A stretch of 7,981 nucleotides of DNA from Streptomyces roseochromogenus subsp. oscitans DS 12.976 (GTDB lineage: Bacteria > Actinomycetota > Actinomycetes > Streptomycetales > Streptomycetaceae). Of this stretch, positions 5,729-7,981 are shown one piece after another. Under the pieces are notes generated by a model. That model saw only the letters and a program-made list of their open reading frames with translations, had not been told where the DNA came from and ran no database searches. Every line of letters begins with the position of its first letter. The first letter of the stretch is position 1. The stretch covers positions 4,986,218 through 4,994,198 of the forward strand of contig NZ_CM002285.1 of the NCBI RefSeq assembly GCF_000497445.1, written 5' to 3'. The position numbers and the translations under genes are program-made.

Positions 5729-7011
5729 GCCTCCGCCGCCACCGGCTCCGCAGGCGCACCGCCGCGCGTGACCACGCGGCTCCCGCGCGCCAGCCACGGC
5801 CGGTCCTGCACATCCGTGAGCCGCCGCCCCAGCCGCAGCGCCAGCACCGTGATCCCCAGCGAGAACAGCAGGAAGGTCACGATGTACGGCGCATGCAGCG
5901 AGGCCCCCAGCGGCCCGCCCACCGCCGGCCCAACGGCCAACGCCAGCTGCTTGACCAGCGCAAACGCCGAGTTGTACTGCCCGGCCATCCCCTCCGGCGC
6001 CAGATCGGCGACCAGCGGCGCGACCGTCGGCGACAACATCGCCTCACCCAGCCCGAACAGCGCGTACGTCGACACGAACGCGGCCGTCGCCATCTCCTGG
6101 CTGCCGTGGCCCAGCCCCGCGTACCCCGCGGCCAGCCAGGCGACGGCCCAGATCAGTCCGACCCCGGCGATCACACGAGACCGCCGGCGCCGCTCGACGA
6201 ACTTGAGCACGGCGAACTGGGCGACCACGATCATCAGCGTGTTCGCGGCCAGGGCGGTCCCCAGCGCGGAGGTCGATATCCCGGCGGCCTCGACGCCGTA
6301 CGCGCTCAGCCCGGACTCGAACTGGCCGTAGCAGGCGAAGAACAGCACGAAGCCCAGCACACACAGCTGCACCATCGCCCGGTTCCCGAGCAACTGCTTC
6401 CAGCTGCCCTTAGCCGACGCCGGAGCGTCCTCCAGCCGCGGCGAGTGCGGCATCCGCACCGTCGCCATCACCACGACCAGCAGCAGGAACATCGCCGCCT
6501 CGATCGCAAACAGCAGCGTGAACGACGACACGCGCGTGGTGTCGACGAGGTGACCGCCGATGAGGCCGCCTATACCGAGCCCCAGGTTCTGCAGGAAGAA
6601 CTGCATCGCGAACGCCCGGGACCGCGTGTCGGCCGTCGAGCAGTCCACGATCATCGTCGCCAGCGCCGGCTGCATCACGGCCTGTCCAGCGCCCAGCGCG
6701 GCAGCGGACAGCAGTACGGCGCCGGCGTTGCTCGCGAGCCCCAGGCTCAGCGCGCCGAGCGCGGCGGTGACCAGGGCGGCGAGCAGGACCGGCAGCGGGC
6801 CGCGCCGCACGATCGCCCGGCCGGCGAACGGCAGCACGATCAGCGCGGCCACGGCGAAGACGGCGAGTACGAGTCCCGCCGTCATGGCTCCCAGCCCTCG
6901 CACCTGCGCCACATAGACGTACAGGTAGGGGACGGTGAAGCCGAGCCCGAACGCGCTGAGTGCGTTGCCCACGTGGATCCGGCGCATCGCTGCGCCCATC
7001 GCCCTGGTCAC
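5725..7011 (-). CDS. Major facilitator superfamily transporter (probable drug/metabolite exporter)
   Basis: This is a 428-residue protein with about twelve hydrophobic segments, laid out as two halves of six joined by a charged loop (about 186-207, RMPHSPRLEDAPASAKGSWK). The first helix follows a short basic N-terminus (TRAMGAAMRRIHVGNALSAF). The MFS motif A region between helices 2 and 3 reads FAGRAIVRRGPLPVLL (about 62-77). It would sit in the cytoplasmic membrane and drive export with the proton gradient; the substrate cannot be told from sequence. The start chosen is GTG 7011, with GAGAGAGG five bases upstream. GTG 7026 gives five more residues but lacks a ribosome site. The gene is divergent from a MarR regulator, a classic repressor/efflux pair, so derepression by a small ligand is likely. 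It probably corresponds to SCO4121. Confidence 0.9.
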   Translation of the reverse strand: MTRAMGAAMRRIHVGNALSAFGLGFTVPYLYVYVAQVRGLGAMTAGLVLAVFAVAALIVLPFAGRAIVRRGPLPVLLAALVTAALGALSLGLASNAGAVLLSAAALGAGQAVMQPALATMIVDCSTADTRSRAFAMQFFLQNLGLGIGGLIGGHLVDTTRVSSFTLLFAIEAAMFLLLVVVMATVRMPHSPRLEDAPASAKGSWKQLLGNRAMVQLCVLGFVLFFACYGQFESGLSAYGVEAAGISTSALGTALAANTLMIVVAQFAVLKFVERRRRSRVIAGVGLIWAVAWLAAGYAGLGHGSQEMATAAFVSTYALFGLGEAMLSPTVAPLVADLAPEGMAGQYNSAFALVKQLALAVGPAVGGPLGASLHAPYIVTFLLFSLGITVLALRLGRRLTDVQDRPWLARGSRVVTRGGAPAEPVAAEA

Positions 7012-7026
7012 GTTCACCTCTCTCAC

Positions 7027-7098
7027 TAGTTAGTCCTGAAGACTTCAAAGCTAAAGTTCGAAGCTAAAGAGTACACAGTGAAGGACTTCAACGCAAAG
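7027..7098. promoter_or_regulatory. Probable MarR operator: tandem repeats and dyads in the MFS-MarR intergenic region
   Basis: This patch is strikingly AT-rich against its surroundings. TTCAAAGCTAAAG (7044-7056) is followed directly by TTCGAAGCTAAAG (7057-7069), a tandem 13-base repeat with one mismatch, and a shortened copy TTCAACGCAAAG lies at 7087-7098. Two dyads share half-sites: TGAAG-A-CTTCA (7037-7047) and TGAAG-GA-CTTCA (7079-7090), with centres about 42 bases apart, near four helical turns. Such sites suit a dimeric MarR protein repressing both divergent genes. The second dyad overlaps the proposed marR -35. Confidence 0.65.
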
Positions 7099-7115
7099 GA
7101 GCTGCGTGCCATACT
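7087..7115 (+). promoter_or_regulatory. Proposed marR promoter giving a leaderless mRNA
   Basis: TTCAAC (7087-7092) and CATACT (7110-7115) are separated by 17 bases and fit a weak housekeeping promoter. The first base of the ATG (7122) lies seven bases after the -10, the usual distance to a transcription start, so the mRNA would begin at the start codon. This fits the absence of a usable ribosome site: AAAGGAG (7095-7101) is about 20 bases too far upstream. Confidence 0.5.
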
Positions 7116-7121
7116 GCGCCC

Positions 7122-7673
7122 ATGGCCGACACCGCCCCCGACGTCACCGAGCCGACACTCGAAGAGCAGATCGCCGCCTACCAACGCGAGTTCCAGGACC
7201 TGGACCCCCAGGTCGAGAAGATCGTGTCGGCGCTGTCCCGACTGAACCGCCGCATGAACGTCGCCTACGGCCGGCAGACCTCCGCCCTCGGCATCAGCAA
7301 CGCCGAGTGGGAGGTGCTCAAGGCACTCGTCCTCTCCGGCGCCCCCTACCGCATGGGCCCCAGCGACCTCGCCAAGCGCCTCGGCCTCACGCCGGCCGCG
7401 ATGACCCACCGGATCGACCGCATGGTCGCCGAGGGACTCGTCACCCGGGAGCGCGACGAGTCCAACCGCGTCCGGGTCATCGTCGAGCTGACCCCGGAGG
7501 GCCGAGAGAAGTGGCTGGAGGCGATGCGCCTGGCGACCGTCTTCGAGGAGGACCTCCTCCAGGACCTCACCCCCGCGGAGCGCGCGGTGCTCGACGAGGT
7601 CCTGACCAGGCTCCTGATCAGGGTGGAGCACGCCCAGCCGGACGCTGGCGGCCGGCTCAGCGACCTTGACTGA
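7122..7673 (+). CDS. MarR-family transcriptional repressor
   Basis: This is a 183-residue winged-helix protein. An N-terminal helical dimerisation part (about 12-55, EEQIAAYQREFQDLDPQVEK) is followed by the core GISNAEWEVLKALVLSG (57-73), MGPSDLAKRLGL (78-89), recognition helix TPAAMTHRIDRMVAEGLV (90-107) and the wing RERDESNRVRVIVELTPEG (109-127). The C-terminal helices (about 128-170) complete the dimer interface. ATG 7122 is the only in-frame start that preserves the N-terminal helix, and no in-frame start lies upstream before the repeats. The likely role is repression of the divergent MFS gene and of itself until a ligand binds; the ligand is unknown. It reads in the same direction as the putative rRNA promoters beyond it. 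It probably corresponds to SCO4122. Confidence 0.92.
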   Translation: MADTAPDVTEPTLEEQIAAYQREFQDLDPQVEKIVSALSRLNRRMNVAYGRQTSALGISNAEWEVLKALVLSGAPYRMGPSDLAKRLGLTPAAMTHRIDRMVAEGLVTRERDESNRVRVIVELTPEGREKWLEAMRLATVFEEDLLQDLTPAERAVLDEVLTRLLIRVEHAQPDAGGRLSDLD

Positions 7674-7715
7674 GGCCACCCGGGACCACTCGAAAAAGAT
7701 CTTGACAGGGGTGGG

Positions 7716-7744
7716 TTGACACGCACCTGTCGGCTCCGTAAAGT
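7716..7744 (+). promoter_or_regulatory. Strong housekeeping (HrdB-type) promoter, putative rrn P1
   Basis: TTGACA (7716-7721), a 17-base spacer and TAAAGT (7739-7744) are close to the vegetative consensus, and transcription would start near 7750. A second perfect TTGACA stands 14 bases earlier (7702-7707) without a good -10 of its own. Confidence 0.7.
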
Positions 7745-7790
7745 TCTCCGGGTTGCCACGGGGCCGTAACGGTTCTGCGGTAGCACCTCC

Positions 7791-7805
7791 GCCGCTTCGA
7801 GCGGC
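7791..7805 (+). other. Hairpin in the upstream leader
   Basis: GCCGCT-TCG-AGCGGC is a perfect 6-bp stem with a three-base loop, about 45-60 bases after the first promoter's -10 and before the second promoter. It could terminate, pause or attenuate transcripts from the first promoter. The perfect palindrome CCCGTACGGG follows at 7831-7840. Confidence 0.4.
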
Positions 7806-7890
7806 ACCCCCTCACACCACTGCACGATCTCCCGTACGGGTTGATTTCGGCGTGCCCGAATTCAATTCGAATGGAAGCCCGGTGGCCCGA

Positions 7891-7920
7891 TTGGGAATCA
7901 CCGAGCGGATCCGCTAAGGT
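7891..7920 (+). promoter_or_regulatory. Second promoter, putative rrn P2, with palindromic spacer
   Basis: TTGGGA (7891-7896), an 18-base spacer and TAAGGT (7915-7920) form a reasonable promoter starting near 7927. The spacer ends in the 12-base palindrome AGCGGATCCGCT (7904-7915), whose last base is the first of the -10. Just upstream, CGAATT-C-AATTCG (7857-7869) is an AT-rich dyad at a place where an UP-like or regulator site would act. Confidence 0.55.
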
Positions 7921-7963
7921 TTGAGACGTCGGAACGGCCCAACGGCCAGGAAGACAAACCCCC

Positions 7964-7978
7964 CTGACTGGGAGTCAG
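7964..7978 (+). other. Leader hairpin near the right edge
   Basis: CTGACT-GGG-AGTCAG is a perfect 6-bp stem with a three-base loop, about 40 bases after the expected start of the second promoter. In an rrn leader it could belong to the processing or antitermination region, but the window ends here. Confidence 0.4.
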
Positions 7979-7981
7979 ACA

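Larger units (their letters stand above)
7674..7981 (+). promoter_or_regulatory. Putative promoter and leader region of a ribosomal RNA operon
   Basis: This is 308 bases without a gene. It holds at least two promoter-like pairs on the plus strand, AT-rich palindromes, and a leader-like end (GTCGGAACGGCC, then AGGAAGACAAACC and a final CTGACT/AGTCAG hairpin). This style, with several tandem promoters and GTCGGAA-type motifs, matches what I recall of Streptomyces rrn upstream regions. No part of 16S rRNA is inside the window, so the assignment is an inference. Another strongly transcribed RNA or gene could lie to the right instead. Confidence 0.6.

Noticed and set aside
5893..7029. Plus-strand open frame of 378 codons opposite the MFS gene
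   Set aside because: It is Arg/Gln/His-rich and without membrane segments, whereas the minus strand encodes twelve hydrophobic helices.
7026..7679. Minus-strand open frame of 217 codons opposite the MarR gene
   Set aside because: It would run through the marR gene and its operator and shows no domain; the winged helix on the plus strand is unambiguous.
1..7981. CRISPR arrays, insertion sequences, prophage genes, bldA-dependent TTA codons
   Set aside because: I saw no spaced repeat array, transposase or phage gene, and noticed no in-frame TTA codon in the genes I read; the content is ordinary for a core chromosome.

Overview
The window looks like ordinary chromosomal DNA from a Streptomyces species. 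It is very GC-rich, its reading frames end almost every codon in G or C, several starts are GTG, and it carries a dispersed intergenic repeat that I recognise from Streptomyces genomes. From memory, the gene order matches the S. coelicolor block SCO4117-SCO4122 (sigma factor, TetR regulator AtrA, type II NADH dehydrogenase, SpoIIE-type phosphatase, MFS transporter, MarR regulator). I could not check this by alignment.

Layout from left to right. A leftward ECF-type sigma factor (1-993, 3' end beyond the window) carries a fused zinc-finger anti-sigma-like motif and the start of a hydrophobic segment. It is separated by a cluster of four hairpins (about 1098-1185) from a leftward TetR regulator that I take to be AtrA (1232-2002). 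A 345-base divergent control region with several short inverted repeats lies between atrA and a rightward type II NADH dehydrogenase (2348-3760), whose last codons form a perfect terminator-like hairpin. Next is a rightward PAS-PP2C-HATPase protein of the SpoIIE/RsbU type (best start 3892, end 5538). The 186 bases after it (5539-5724) hold the Streptomyces-type repeat and hairpins, and they separate it from a leftward MFS exporter (5725-7011). The exporter is divergent from a rightward MarR repressor (7122-7673). The AT-rich gap between those two carries tandem 13-base repeats and two matching dyads that look like MarR operators, and the marR mRNA is probably leaderless.

The last 308 bases (7674-7981) hold no gene. 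They contain at least two good housekeeping promoters and several palindromes, and they resemble the leader of a Streptomyces ribosomal RNA operon, with 16S expected just past the right edge.

Functionally the window holds several independent units rather than one pathway. Two signal-transduction proteins act on sigma factors or their partners (the sigma-zinc finger fusion and the PP2C/kinase protein). One global antibiotic regulator is paired with a respiratory enzyme, and one repressor is paired with an efflux pump. I found no clearly novel system. The most interesting points are the fused sigma/anti-sigma protein, the hairpin cluster, the repeat-based MarR operator with its leaderless start, and the palindrome-rich putative rRNA promoter region.
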